Shown piece by piece: positions 7,226-14,777 of a stretch of DNA of 45,628 bases (within the stretch, counting starts at the first letter, position 1; each line of letters starts with the position of its first letter). The stretch lies in assembly GCA_958353395.1 (NCBI GenBank), contig CATWSG010000016.1, positions 1 through 45,628 on the forward strand, read 5' to 3'. Both the position numbers and the translations under genes were made by a program. Under the pieces are notes generated by a model, which did not search any database, had not been told where the DNA came from, and saw only the letters and a program-made list of their open reading frames with translations. The DNA comes from an uncultured Collinsella sp. GTDB lineage: Bacteria > Actinomycetota > Coriobacteriia > Coriobacteriales > Coriobacteriaceae.

Positions 7226-8977
7226 TTATGCGAAGAAACAGCCGATCGGCCATGAGCCGAGCGTCGTTCGTGCCCCTTCGTCAAGTGACGCTCTGAGCGC
7301 AGAGGCCATGTCCGAGTCTCCGCGCAAGGCTGCTGCGCATGCTTTCGACAGCGCACTATCTGAATTCAGCTGGATTGCCATTAACTCAGATTTCTCCTCG
7401 CTAGTAAGATCTCGCTTTCGAGCGGCAATTTGATATCGATTTATCAGGGTTGCCTCTCGATCCGCAAAAGCTTCCAGGGCGTCTACGGTCATCTCGCAGC
7501 ATTTCAGCAACTCTTCCTTACAGCACGCATCTTGATCGTAGGCTGATAGCATTTCAAGCATCTTGTCGTTGACGTAGGCAGAGCTAACTTCGGTGACTGG
7601 ATACTGCTTCAACGTAGCGGCAAACACCTCGGCATCGATATTGGCAAGCCTCATATAGTCCTGCATCGTTTGGACGAACAGAGGCGCGACGACTACGGGG
7701 GCATTCCCCTCGCCCCGGAAGAACACCGAGACCGTCAGGTCATCCAGTCGAAGCCCATCGACCATTCGGTACATATCTTCAGATACTTGGTAAAACACGA
7801 GCTTAATCGGATGGTTTCCCAGATTGATATATCCGAATCCGTTTTGCCGATCCTTGTAGTGGAGGGGTGCGTTCTCAACCAATCCTTTGTAAATTGTCTC
7901 GATGTTTCTTAAATCCTGAGTGGTCAACGCACTGATGTCGAGCTCCGGCTTGTAATGAAGAGCGTCGACAACCCGCTTGATAATCTCCAGCGACTGCAAT
8001 CGACTCTCAAGGGCGTCGAGGTCGCCTCCGCTCAACTTGCACCCGCGAGCAAAGCCGCTTCCGTCTATGGAAAGCGTACCGGTTTGCATCAATGCGCGCA
8101 TGAGGGCCAACTCTTTCATGCGCTCGACAAGAGTTCCGGTCTCGCTGAGGGTGATTGTGTTGGTGGAGAGGCATATGTCGAAACCCCTGAAGAAAACGTG
8201 CTCGCCATTCTCATTTTCTCCGGCCATGACCACCGCATTTAGGGAAACATCACCAGAGCTGACGTCATGCCGAGACCCAATCGCGACGCCAACTATGTTT
8301 TCAAGCTTATTCAAGGGATACAGCTCTCCCCAGGGGCTCTTCCCGTAGATATACAGCCCGTTCCTGTATGGAGCCAAGCTTGCGGGCGACTCGCCCTCGA
8401 GCAACTCGATTCCAAACTCGCACTCATCAAAGCAAAGGCCGGCGTCCTTAAATTCCTCGATTGTCTTGGGGGCGATGCCAGCGACTGCTCGCTGCTTTGC
8501 TCTGTCCTTGACCGCCCTTCTGACAAGCCGCGTCAATTCCGCCGCGTCTGTTGGAAGCCGGTCGAAACGCAAAGAGATGCGCTCTTGTTGCTCCGGAATA
8601 TCGGCCAGAATCTTCTTTAGGTCATAGGGAAGTAAAAGTCTGTAGAAAACCTCCGCTGAACGAGCCTCGCTCCCACAGTAGACGTAAAAAAAATAGATGC
8701 AGCCTCCAGCAATGTTGAGATAGTGCTTGAGGTCTGAAACTCGAACTTGCCGCTTAGGTCGGTCCGATTTTCTTTTCGAAGTGGTCCCCTTGACCTGAAG
8801 CGGCAACTGGCCTTCAACGGTCTCAATCGTGAAGGAAGAAGACGAGTAGACTTGCAGGTGCCCGTCGGTGCATTCGGTCTTGTCGTTCTCATCTATATAC
8901 GCATAGACGCAAGCGACATCGCCGAAAGCTTGCTTGACAGCATTGACCGCGTTCTGCTCGATTTTGCGATTGTCCAA
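7226..8977 (-). CDS. DUF4365 (nuclease-like) domain protein, 583 aa
   Basis: The start is TTG at 8977 with AAGGAG four bases upstream. The N-terminal 150 residues match the DUF4365 pattern: an early helix (NAVKQAFGDV), Thr-Asp-Gly-His at 37-40, then L-P-L-Q-V-K-G-T-T at 58-66, giving an Asp38...Gln61-x-Lys63 arrangement like a PD-(D/E)XK nuclease core. The remaining 430 residues are not recognised. The domain occurs in restriction- and defence-related proteins. It is the first gene of a two-gene operon with a HEPN-like partner. A nuclease role is inference, and the catalytic Glu is replaced by Gln as in many family members. Confidence 0.7.
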   Translation of the reverse strand: MDNRKIEQNAVNAVKQAFGDVACVYAYIDENDKTECTDGHLQVYSSSSFTIETVEGQLPLQVKGTTSKRKSDRPKRQVRVSDLKHYLNIAGGCIYFFYVYCGSEARSAEVFYRLLLPYDLKKILADIPEQQERISLRFDRLPTDAAELTRLVRRAVKDRAKQRAVAGIAPKTIEEFKDAGLCFDECEFGIELLEGESPASLAPYRNGLYIYGKSPWGELYPLNKLENIVGVAIGSRHDVSSGDVSLNAVVMAGENENGEHVFFRGFDICLSTNTITLSETGTLVERMKELALMRALMQTGTLSIDGSGFARGCKLSGGDLDALESRLQSLEIIKRVVDALHYKPELDISALTTQDLRNIETIYKGLVENAPLHYKDRQNGFGYINLGNHPIKLVFYQVSEDMYRMVDGLRLDDLTVSVFFRGEGNAPVVVAPLFVQTMQDYMRLANIDAEVFAATLKQYPVTEVSSAYVNDKMLEMLSAYDQDACCKEELLKCCEMTVDALEAFADREATLINRYQIAARKRDLTSEEKSELMAIQLNSDSALSKACAAALRGDSDMASALRASLDEGARTTLGSWPIGCFFA

Positions 8978-9066
8978 GCTTCTCCTTACTGTTTTAGATC
9001 GTCAGCAAACCGATGTCAGGCATGTTTCTCACTTGACCTAACTGCCTCGCGATGAATCGCATGGCC

Positions 9067-10332
9067 CTAGAGGAAAAAGTCCCTCGCGCTCACGATGCGA
9101 ATGCCGTCGATGTCCGTGTCGTAGGAACCCTGCCTCACGACCACGATCTTCTCGTGGTTGTCTCGTATCGACTTCAGAGGAGCGATCTCTCGCTCCCTGG
9201 TCTCGCTTGCGAACATCTCGTCAGTCACCTGCACGTAGAGTACGCGCCCGTCCTTCGTCGCGACGAAGTCGACCTCCTTGCCATAGAGTTTCCCCACATG
9301 CACGCTCCACCCCTCGTAGAGCAGCTGGAGATACACGGCGTTCTCGAACAGGCGCCCAGTATCCGTGACCCTATAGCCGGCCATCCAGGTCCTGAAGCCG
9401 GTGTCGACGATGTACTCCTTCGGGTTCGTCTTGAGGAGCGCCTTGCCGTGCAGGTCGTAACGCGTGGCGCGGTAGAACAGGAAGGCCTCCTCGAGCGCGC
9501 CCACGTACGAGAAAACGGTCTTGTTCGTGGTCTTCGACCCCGCAGAAGATAACGCACCGGCGATTCGGTTCGACGAGCACTCGTTGCCGATGTTGTCCGC
9601 CAGGAATTCGGCCACATGGCGCAGCAGAGAAGGGTCGGTCACCGCGCTTTTGCCCTTCCCGCGCTCGCGGTTGACGATATCGCGCACGGCGATGGCCTCG
9701 TAGACTCCGGACATGTACGCCGAGTGCTGCGCCTGGGTCGTCGAGAGGGAGGCAATGGCTGGCATGCCCCCGTACTCAAGGTAACGAGTAAGCATGTCGT
9801 CGAAGAGAACAGGATTCCCTTCGGGAGTGAGAGCCACCGACCTTCCCGATACGAACTCAATTCCGCAGAAGTCAGCGAACTCGGAGAAAGACAGGGGCAG
9901 CATCTTTACCTCTACGTAGCGCCCAGACAGATAGGTGGCCAGCTCGCTCGAGAGAAGATACGCGTTCGAGCCCGTGAGGTAGATGTCGCAATCGAAGTCG
10001 ACCCTCATTGCGTTGACCGCATCCTGCCAGCCATCGATTCTCTGGGGCTCGTCTATGAAAACGTAGGTGCGACCCTTGTCCGACAGGCACCCGCGAATGT
10101 GATCATAAAGCTGGTCCTCCGTCTTGATGCCCGAGCCCTTGCTTTCCAGGTTGACGCTCACAAAGCCGCGGCCAGCGACCCCTTCAGACTCGATGGTCAT
10201 CCTGATTAGGTCGAGGAGACTCGACTTGCCGCACCTGCGCACGCCCGTAATCACCTTGATGAGGTCGGTGTCACGGAAGAGCATCGCCTCCTCGAGGTAC
10301 CTGTCGCGGTTCCTGAGTCTGCTGCATTTCAA
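9067..10332 (-). CDS. AAA family ATPase with DUF4143 C-terminal domain
   Basis: TTG at 10332 is the likely start: AGGAG lies six bases upstream and the resulting N-terminus (RNRDRYLEEAMLFRDTDLIKVITG) matches the family's usual beginning. Walker A is GVRRCGKSS at 30-38 and Walker B is VFIDE at 91-95. The C-terminal domain ends in the DUF4143 pattern VDFVATKDGRVLYVQV, a PD-(D/E)XK-like fold without obvious full catalytic set. 421 residues is normal length. These ATPases are common accessory genes in gut anaerobes and their cellular role is unknown. It stands alone at the guaA end of the island. Confidence 0.9.
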   Translation of the reverse strand: MKCSRLRNRDRYLEEAMLFRDTDLIKVITGVRRCGKSSLLDLIRMTIESEGVAGRGFVSVNLESKGSGIKTEDQLYDHIRGCLSDKGRTYVFIDEPQRIDGWQDAVNAMRVDFDCDIYLTGSNAYLLSSELATYLSGRYVEVKMLPLSFSEFADFCGIEFVSGRSVALTPEGNPVLFDDMLTRYLEYGGMPAIASLSTTQAQHSAYMSGVYEAIAVRDIVNRERGKGKSAVTDPSLLRHVAEFLADNIGNECSSNRIAGALSSAGSKTTNKTVFSYVGALEEAFLFYRATRYDLHGKALLKTNPKEYIVDTGFRTWMAGYRVTDTGRLFENAVYLQLLYEGWSVHVGKLYGKEVDFVATKDGRVLYVQVTDEMFASETREREIAPLKSIRDNHEKIVVVRQGSYDTDIDGIRIVSARDFFL

Positions 10333-10530
10333 GAGCTGCTCCTAGAACTCGAATCTGGTTACACTTTTAGGAGTATCATAACTCTGCGCCACAAGATGAG
10401 CAAAGAGCGCACCTCGAGACGAATCGACTAAAGGGATTGCGCACCTGCCGGGAGGCAGGGCAGCTTGCTCGATCATCGCGGACTGCCAATTGCTAAACCC
10501 TAATAGCCGAAGCGCGCGGCGCTCGTTTCG

Positions 10531-10719
10531 CTAAATCAACTTTATGGGATGACGGATCACGGTCTTGAGCTTCTCCGGCGCGCACTTGCGCGGGTCGGAG
10601 AGGTAAATCTCGTGATGCAGACGAGCTTCGGAGAAGTCGGGGGCGTAGCCCCGTTCCGCCGCGAATGTGCGCATGGCGTCTATGGTCGCCGGCTCGTCGT
10701 CGTAAGGCCAGTATAGCAA
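10531..10719 (-). pseudogene. C-terminal remnant of a GyrI-like small-molecule-binding protein
   Basis: The minus-strand frame encodes only the tail of a GyrI-like protein: Y-D-D-E-P-A-T, then A-R-L-H-H-E-I-Y-L-S-D-P-R-K, then A-P-E-K-L-K-T-V-I-R-H-P-I-K, the characteristic end of this family. A full protein is about 200 residues, so roughly two thirds is missing, and an in-frame stop lies about 30 bp upstream. A TTG at 10719 could in principle start a 62-aa product but has no ribosome binding site. I read it as a truncated gene left by recombination near the guaA 3' end. Confidence 0.65.
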
Positions 10720-10751
10720 TGGGCGCGGATTCGTAAGAAGCCGCGCCCATT
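10718..10751. terminator. Inverted repeat downstream of guaA, possible terminator
   Basis: AATGGGCGCGG and CCGCGCCCATT form a perfect 11-bp stem around a 12-nt loop, 35 bp past the guaA stop. There is no good T-run on either strand, so termination would be weak; it may instead be a remnant of the element junction. Confidence 0.4.
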
Positions 10752-10785
10752 AGCAAACACTATAGCATAGAATCGAACGTCTGTT

Positions 10786-10803
10786 CTATTCCCACTCAAT
10801 AGT
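10786..10803 (-). repeat. guaA 3'-end attachment-site copy
   Basis: These are the last five codons and stop of guaA (T-I-E-W-E-stop). The same peptide end is encoded by the 18-mer at 1241-1258 in the same orientation. Integration at this point keeps guaA intact, which is the usual mode for elements using guaA as target. Confidence 0.6.
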
Positions 10804-12384
10804 CGCGGGCGGCTTGGACGTGATGTCGTAGCACACGCGGTTGGCGCCGGGGACCTCGGCAACGATGCGGCCGGAGATGCGGGCCAGGACATCGTAGGGC
10901 AGCTTGGCCCAGTCGGCGGTCATGGCATCGCTGGACTCGACGGCACGCAGGATGATCGGGTGCTGATAGGTGCGCTCGTCGCCCATAACGCCGACGGACT
11001 TGATGTCGGGCAGAACCGCAAAGTACTGCCAGCAGCTGTGCTCGGAGTTGCGCTCGCCGGTCTGCTCAAACAGACGCTGATTGTAGGCGTCGAGCTCCTC
11101 GCGCACGATGGCGTCGGCGTTCTTGAGGATCTCGAGCTTCTCCTTGTCGACCGCACCGATGATGCGGATGGCCAGACCCGGGCCCGGGAAAGGCTGACGG
11201 AACACGATGTGACCCGGCAGGCCAAGCGCCAGACCAAGCGCGCGGACCTCGTCCTTAAAGAAGTGATCGAGCGGCTCGATAAGGTCGAAGTGCACGCCCT
11301 CGGGGAACGGGATCAGATTGTGATGGCTCTTGATGGTGGCCGTCTTGCCGCCCGTCTTGCGAGCGCCGGACTCGATGATGTCGGGGTAGATGGTGCCCTG
11401 AGCCAGGTACTTGACCGGCTTGCCATCGGTCTCGAGCTGCTGCGCCACGGCGAAGAACTCTTTCCAGAACTGCGTACCGATGATGCGGCGCTTCTCCTCA
11501 GGCTCGGTCATGCCGGCCAGAAGCTCGGCATAACGGTCCTCGGCGTGAACGTGGATAAAGTCGACGTCAAACTGCTTGGTGAAGACCTCCTCCACCTGCT
11601 CGGGCTCGCCCTTACGCAGCAGGCCGTGGTTGATGAACACGCACGTCATCTGCTTGCCCACGGCGCGGGCGCCCAGCGCAGCCACGACGGAAGAGTCGAC
11701 ACCACCGGACAGGGCCAGAATCACGCGGTCGTCACCGACCTTCTCGCGGAACTCGGCCGTCATGGTCTCGACCAGGTTGTCCATGCTCCAGTTGGGCTCC
11801 AGGCCGCAGATCTCAAACAGGAAGTTGCTCAGCAGCTGCTGACCGTACTCGGAGTGCTTGACCTCGGGGTGGAACTGCGTGGTGAAGATCTTGCGCTCGA
11901 CGCACTCCATGGCAGCGACCGGGCACACGTCGGTGCTGGCGGTAACGGTAAAGCCCTCGGGCACCTCGGACACGGCGTCGCGGTGGCTCATCCACACGGT
12001 CTGCTCCATGGGCGTGGAGTTAAAGAGCTTGGCGCCGGCCGTGCGCGTGATGGTGGCGCGGCCGTACTCGCCCACCTCGGAGTGGCCGACCTTGCCGCCG
12101 AGCGTCACTGCCGTGATCTGATGGCCGTAGCAGAAGCCCAGGACGGGAAGGCCCAGGTCAAAGATGGCAGGGTCGATGGACGGAGCGTCCTCGGCATACA
12201 CAGAAGCCGGGCCGCCGGAAAGGATGAGCGCAGAGGCGTTCATCTCGCGAATCTCGTCGGCCGAGATGTCGCAGGGGACGATCTCGGAATACACGTTGAG
12301 GTCGCGGACGCGACGGGCAATGAGCTGACCGTACTGCGCACCAAAGTCGAGTACGAGGACCTTTGCGGAAGCATTTTGATCCAT
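10786..12384 (-). CDS. guaA: GMP synthase (glutamine-hydrolysing)
   Basis: The enzyme converts XMP to GMP using ATP and glutamine in the cytoplasm. Length is 532 residues, normal for the bacterial single-chain form. The N-terminal class I amidotransferase domain shows the nucleophile Cys85 in LGFCYGHQ and the His172/Glu174 pair in FHPEVK. The ATP pyrophosphatase P-loop is SGGVDSS at 226-232, and the C-terminal dimerisation domain ends PPATIEWE. ATG at 12384 follows AGAGGGGG; the frame is open upstream but that part is not conserved. The gene is divergent from ansA, and its 3' end forms the border of the accessory island. Confidence 0.98.
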   Translation of the reverse strand: MDQNASAKVLVLDFGAQYGQLIARRVRDLNVYSEIVPCDISADEIREMNASALILSGGPASVYAEDAPSIDPAIFDLGLPVLGFCYGHQITAVTLGGKVGHSEVGEYGRATITRTAGAKLFNSTPMEQTVWMSHRDAVSEVPEGFTVTASTDVCPVAAMECVERKIFTTQFHPEVKHSEYGQQLLSNFLFEICGLEPNWSMDNLVETMTAEFREKVGDDRVILALSGGVDSSVVAALGARAVGKQMTCVFINHGLLRKGEPEQVEEVFTKQFDVDFIHVHAEDRYAELLAGMTEPEEKRRIIGTQFWKEFFAVAQQLETDGKPVKYLAQGTIYPDIIESGARKTGGKTATIKSHHNLIPFPEGVHFDLIEPLDHFFKDEVRALGLALGLPGHIVFRQPFPGPGLAIRIIGAVDKEKLEILKNADAIVREELDAYNQRLFEQTGERNSEHSCWQYFAVLPDIKSVGVMGDERTYQHPIILRAVESSDAMTADWAKLPYDVLARISGRIVAEVPGANRVCYDITSKPPATIEWE

Positions 12385-12652
12385 GGTATCCCCCTCTTGT
12401 TGGCGGGGAGCCGGTGCCCGCCCGCGCGAATAAACGAAAATTGCTTTCATAGTGTACACGTTATATGGGGTTTCTCGTCCCTCGCAGCCATCAGCGCACG
12501 GCAAACGCACGACCTGGGCTCCTATTTGACGACAATTGAAGTGTTACCAACCGTTACAGATGATGTAATACGTTTGAACATTCGACGCCCTGTGCCACAA
12601 TACTGCCGAACGACTCCGCCCTTGCGGCGGCAAATACGATAGGAATACCAGC

Positions 12653-13666
12653 ATGAAGCGCATCCTTCTCATCGCCACGGGCGGCACCATCGCATCGACC
12701 GAAGACGGTAACGGCCTCTCCCCCGCCCTGACCGGTGAGGAGCTCGCCCAGAGCGTCCCCGAGATCTCGGGCCTCTGCGAGCTCGACGTCGTGCAGCCCA
12801 TGAACATCGACAGCACCAATATGCGCCCGAGCGACTGGATGCGTATCCGCGATGTCATCGTCGAAGGCTATGCCGACCACGACGGCTTTGTGATCCTACA
12901 CGGCACGGACACTATGAGCTACACCGCAGCAGCACTTTCCTATCTGATTCAGGACAGCCCCAAACCCATCGTGCTCACCGGCTCGCAAAAGCCCATGGGC
13001 AACCCTTTTACTGATGCCAAACTTAATCTGTACCAGAGCCTGCTCTATGCGCTCGACGAGCACTCGCACGACGTTTCGATCGTGTTTGGCGGCGTCGCCA
13101 TTGCCGGTACGCGCGCCCGCAAACAGCGCACCATGAGCTTTAACGCATTCATTAGCGTCAACTATCCGCCCATCGCCTATATCCGCAACGACCGCATTGT
13201 GCGCAACGGGCTTCACGGCACCCATCAGAATGAGAGCCCAGTTCGTTTCTACGACAGTATCGATCCGCGCGTGTTTGTCCTTAAGCTCACGCCCGGCGTG
13301 AACCCGGGTATCCTCGACGCCCTAGCCGATAGCTACGATGCCGTAATTCTTGAGACCTTTGGCATTGGCGGTATTCCCGAGTTTGGTGAGTCGGGCGAGT
13401 CATTCCAGGAGGCGATTTTCCGCTGGGTCGATTCGGGCCGCACCGTCGTTATGACCACGCAGGTCCCCGAGGAGGGCCTCGACCTGGGTGTTTATGAGGT
13501 CGGCCGTGCCTACGCCGATCATCCGGGTATTTTGCGCGGCGACGATATGACCACCGAGACGCTCGTGGCCAAGACCATGTGGGCACTCGGCCAGTCACGC
13601 GATGCGGCCGAGATCCAGCGCCTGTTCTACAGCCAAGTCAACCACGACCGCATCCCGATGGCGTAA
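12653..13666 (+). CDS. ansA: Type I L-asparaginase
   Basis: The enzyme hydrolyses asparagine to aspartate and ammonia. The two Thr motifs of the family are present: ATGGTIAS with Thr12 near the N-terminus, and HGTDTMSYTA with Thr85-Asp86. At 337 residues and without a signal peptide it matches the cytoplasmic type I class. ATG at 12653 has AGGA eight bases upstream. The gene is divergent from guaA across a 268-bp gap and has no co-directional partner within 300 bp downstream. Confidence 0.93.
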   Translation: MKRILLIATGGTIASTEDGNGLSPALTGEELAQSVPEISGLCELDVVQPMNIDSTNMRPSDWMRIRDVIVEGYADHDGFVILHGTDTMSYTAAALSYLIQDSPKPIVLTGSQKPMGNPFTDAKLNLYQSLLYALDEHSHDVSIVFGGVAIAGTRARKQRTMSFNAFISVNYPPIAYIRNDRIVRNGLHGTHQNESPVRFYDSIDPRVFVLKLTPGVNPGILDALADSYDAVILETFGIGGIPEFGESGESFQEAIFRWVDSGRTVVMTTQVPEEGLDLGVYEVGRAYADHPGILRGDDMTTETLVAKTMWALGQSRDAAEIQRLFYSQVNHDRIPMA

Positions 13667-13688
13667 TTCGGTTGTCGACGGGTATCCC

Positions 13689-13907
13689 CTATTCGATACC
13701 TTCGAGAAGTTCTGACACCGTCATGCCGAGTGCGGGTGCGATCTTAAATAGAACCTTGAGCGTGAAATTTGCCGTCCCATCTTCGATTCGGTCGAGGTAG
13801 GGTCGGCTGATTCCTGTCGCCACACAAAAATCAACCTTGGAGATACCAAGGTCCCTGCGTGTCTCTTCGACCCGCCTGCCAAGAATCTGTTTCGCACGTT
13901 CGTCCAT
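13689..13907 (-). CDS. Small XRE-family HTH regulator, 72 aa
   Basis: The 72-residue protein is a single Cro/CI-type HTH: T-R-R-D-L-G-I-S-K-V-D-F-C-V-A-T-G-I-S-R (16-35), then Y-L-D-R-I-E-D-G, then a typical L-F-K-I-A-P-A-L-G-M-T-V-S-E-L-L ending. ATG at 13907 has no clear Shine-Dalgarno sequence, so translation may be weak or the mRNA near-leaderless. A perfect 24-bp palindrome at 13937-13960, between this gene and the divergent gene at 13984, is the obvious operator. Autoregulation plus control of the neighbour is likely by analogy with small XRE repressors. Confidence 0.85.
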   Translation of the reverse strand: MDERAKQILGRRVEETRRDLGISKVDFCVATGISRPYLDRIEDGTANFTLKVLFKIAPALGMTVSELLEGIE

Positions 13908-13936
13908 GCAGCCGAGTTTGAAATGGAGCCGAACAT

Positions 13937-13960
13937 AAACGTAAACTATAGTTTACGTTT
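13937..13960. promoter_or_regulatory. Perfect 24-bp palindromic operator
   Basis: The half-site AAACGTAAACTA is followed directly by its exact reverse complement, with no spacer and no mismatch. It sits 30 bp before the XRE start (leftward) and 24 bp before the ATG at 13984 (rightward). The centre contains TATAGT on both strands, which can serve as overlapping divergent -10 boxes, so binding would shut both promoters. Confidence 0.8.
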
Positions 13961-13983
13961 TGCCGAATACACAGGAGTTTTCT

Positions 13984-14373
13984 ATGTCGGGTTCTTCGGT
14001 CCGCATGTACCGAGCCACGCTTCGCACAAACAGCGCACCGCCCAAGCTCGTCGTCGTTGAAGCAGAATGCCTTTCGCCCGATGAGCGCACAGCATTTGCA
14101 TTGCTATCAAGTCGCGTCGCCGCCGTTTTGGTCCCTTGCCCGGCGCAAGGTGAACTTGCCATCCAATGCCAAGCGCACAGTTGCTCGCTCAATCAGGCTG
14201 CCGTAATCGCAACCAGCCAACACGGTCTGCCCCTTCTCCTGGAAGCCGGTATCGCACTTGCCCTTCGCGGCGCCGGATACGAAAACGAGGCCGCCGCCGA
14301 CATGGTCTTTAAACCACGATCGAGCGGCGGCCTCGCAGCAGCCATTGAATATGTGTGCAGGCTCGTTGCCTAA
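13984..14373 (+). CDS. Hypothetical protein, 129 aa, divergent from XRE regulator
   Basis: ATG at 13984 has AGGAG with a suitable spacer, so the upstream TTG is not used. The product is soluble and Ala/Ser-rich; the middle segment (LNQAAVIATSQHGLPLLLEAGIALALRGAG) is hydrophobic-helical but too polar for a sure membrane span. No family is recognised. Because the gene shares the palindromic operator with the XRE gene, it is probably a repressed accessory function. It converges with the DUF1648 gene, 10 bp away. Confidence 0.65.
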   Translation: MSGSSVRMYRATLRTNSAPPKLVVVEAECLSPDERTAFALLSSRVAAVLVPCPAQGELAIQCQAHSCSLNQAAVIATSQHGLPLLLEAGIALALRGAGYENEAAADMVFKPRSSGGLAAAIEYVCRLVA

Positions 14374-14382
14374 AAGGACAAG

Positions 14383-14766
14383 CTAGAAACCAAAGCCAAA
14401 GCCCGTTCCAGTAATCGCCGAATACATAAAGTAGACGTTGATTACATTGAGGAACACGCCCGTGATGCAGCCGTTACGCAGGTAGCGCTCGCACGCAAGG
14501 CGTGCCATCACAGCGGAGTCCTCGTTGTTTTTTGCCTGGCGTCCCGCCGTAAAGTACGTCGCCACGCTCAGCAGCAGGTTGAGCACCGGCAGTGCCAGCA
14601 GCTCGTAGCTCTTACCCCAGCGCGTCACCTCGCCGGCTGCGTTAAACTTTGTTGCCACCTCGGGGCCAATGTTGGGGATAACACACGCTGCAACCACCAG
14701 CGGAATCACCGCAAGTACGAGCAGCGCAATACCCATGTAGCCAGCTTTTTTGCCATATTTAAACAT
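14383..14766 (-). CDS. DUF1648-type membrane protein, 127 aa
   Basis: The protein has three hydrophobic segments (near residues 11-32, 55-71 and 99-117). Between the first two lies the DUF1648-like pattern I-P-N-I-G-P-E-V-A-T-K-F-N-A-A-G-E-V-T-R-W-G (30-51), seen in SdpI-related immunity/sensor membrane proteins. The full SdpI domain is not present. It starts 11 bp beyond ychF on the same strand with AAGGA upstream, so it is probably read through from ychF. Function unknown. Confidence 0.7.
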   Translation of the reverse strand: MFKYGKKAGYMGIALLVLAVIPLVVAACVIPNIGPEVATKFNAAGEVTRWGKSYELLALPVLNLLLSVATYFTAGRQAKNNEDSAVMARLACERYLRNGCITGVFLNVINVYFMYSAITGTGFGFGF

Positions 14767-14777
14767 GCGCGTCGTCC

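Larger units (their letters stand above)
10333..10785. other. Intergenic segment between the island ATPase and guaA
   Basis: This 450-bp stretch carries a GyrI-like gene remnant (10531-10719) and an 11-bp-stem hairpin (10718-10751). The rest shows no gene. It is the innermost part of the island, next to the guaA attachment site. Confidence 0.4.

Noticed and set aside
10960..12642. 560-codon plus-strand frame opposite guaA
   Set aside because: Antisense shadow of guaA with low-complexity composition and no ribosome binding site.
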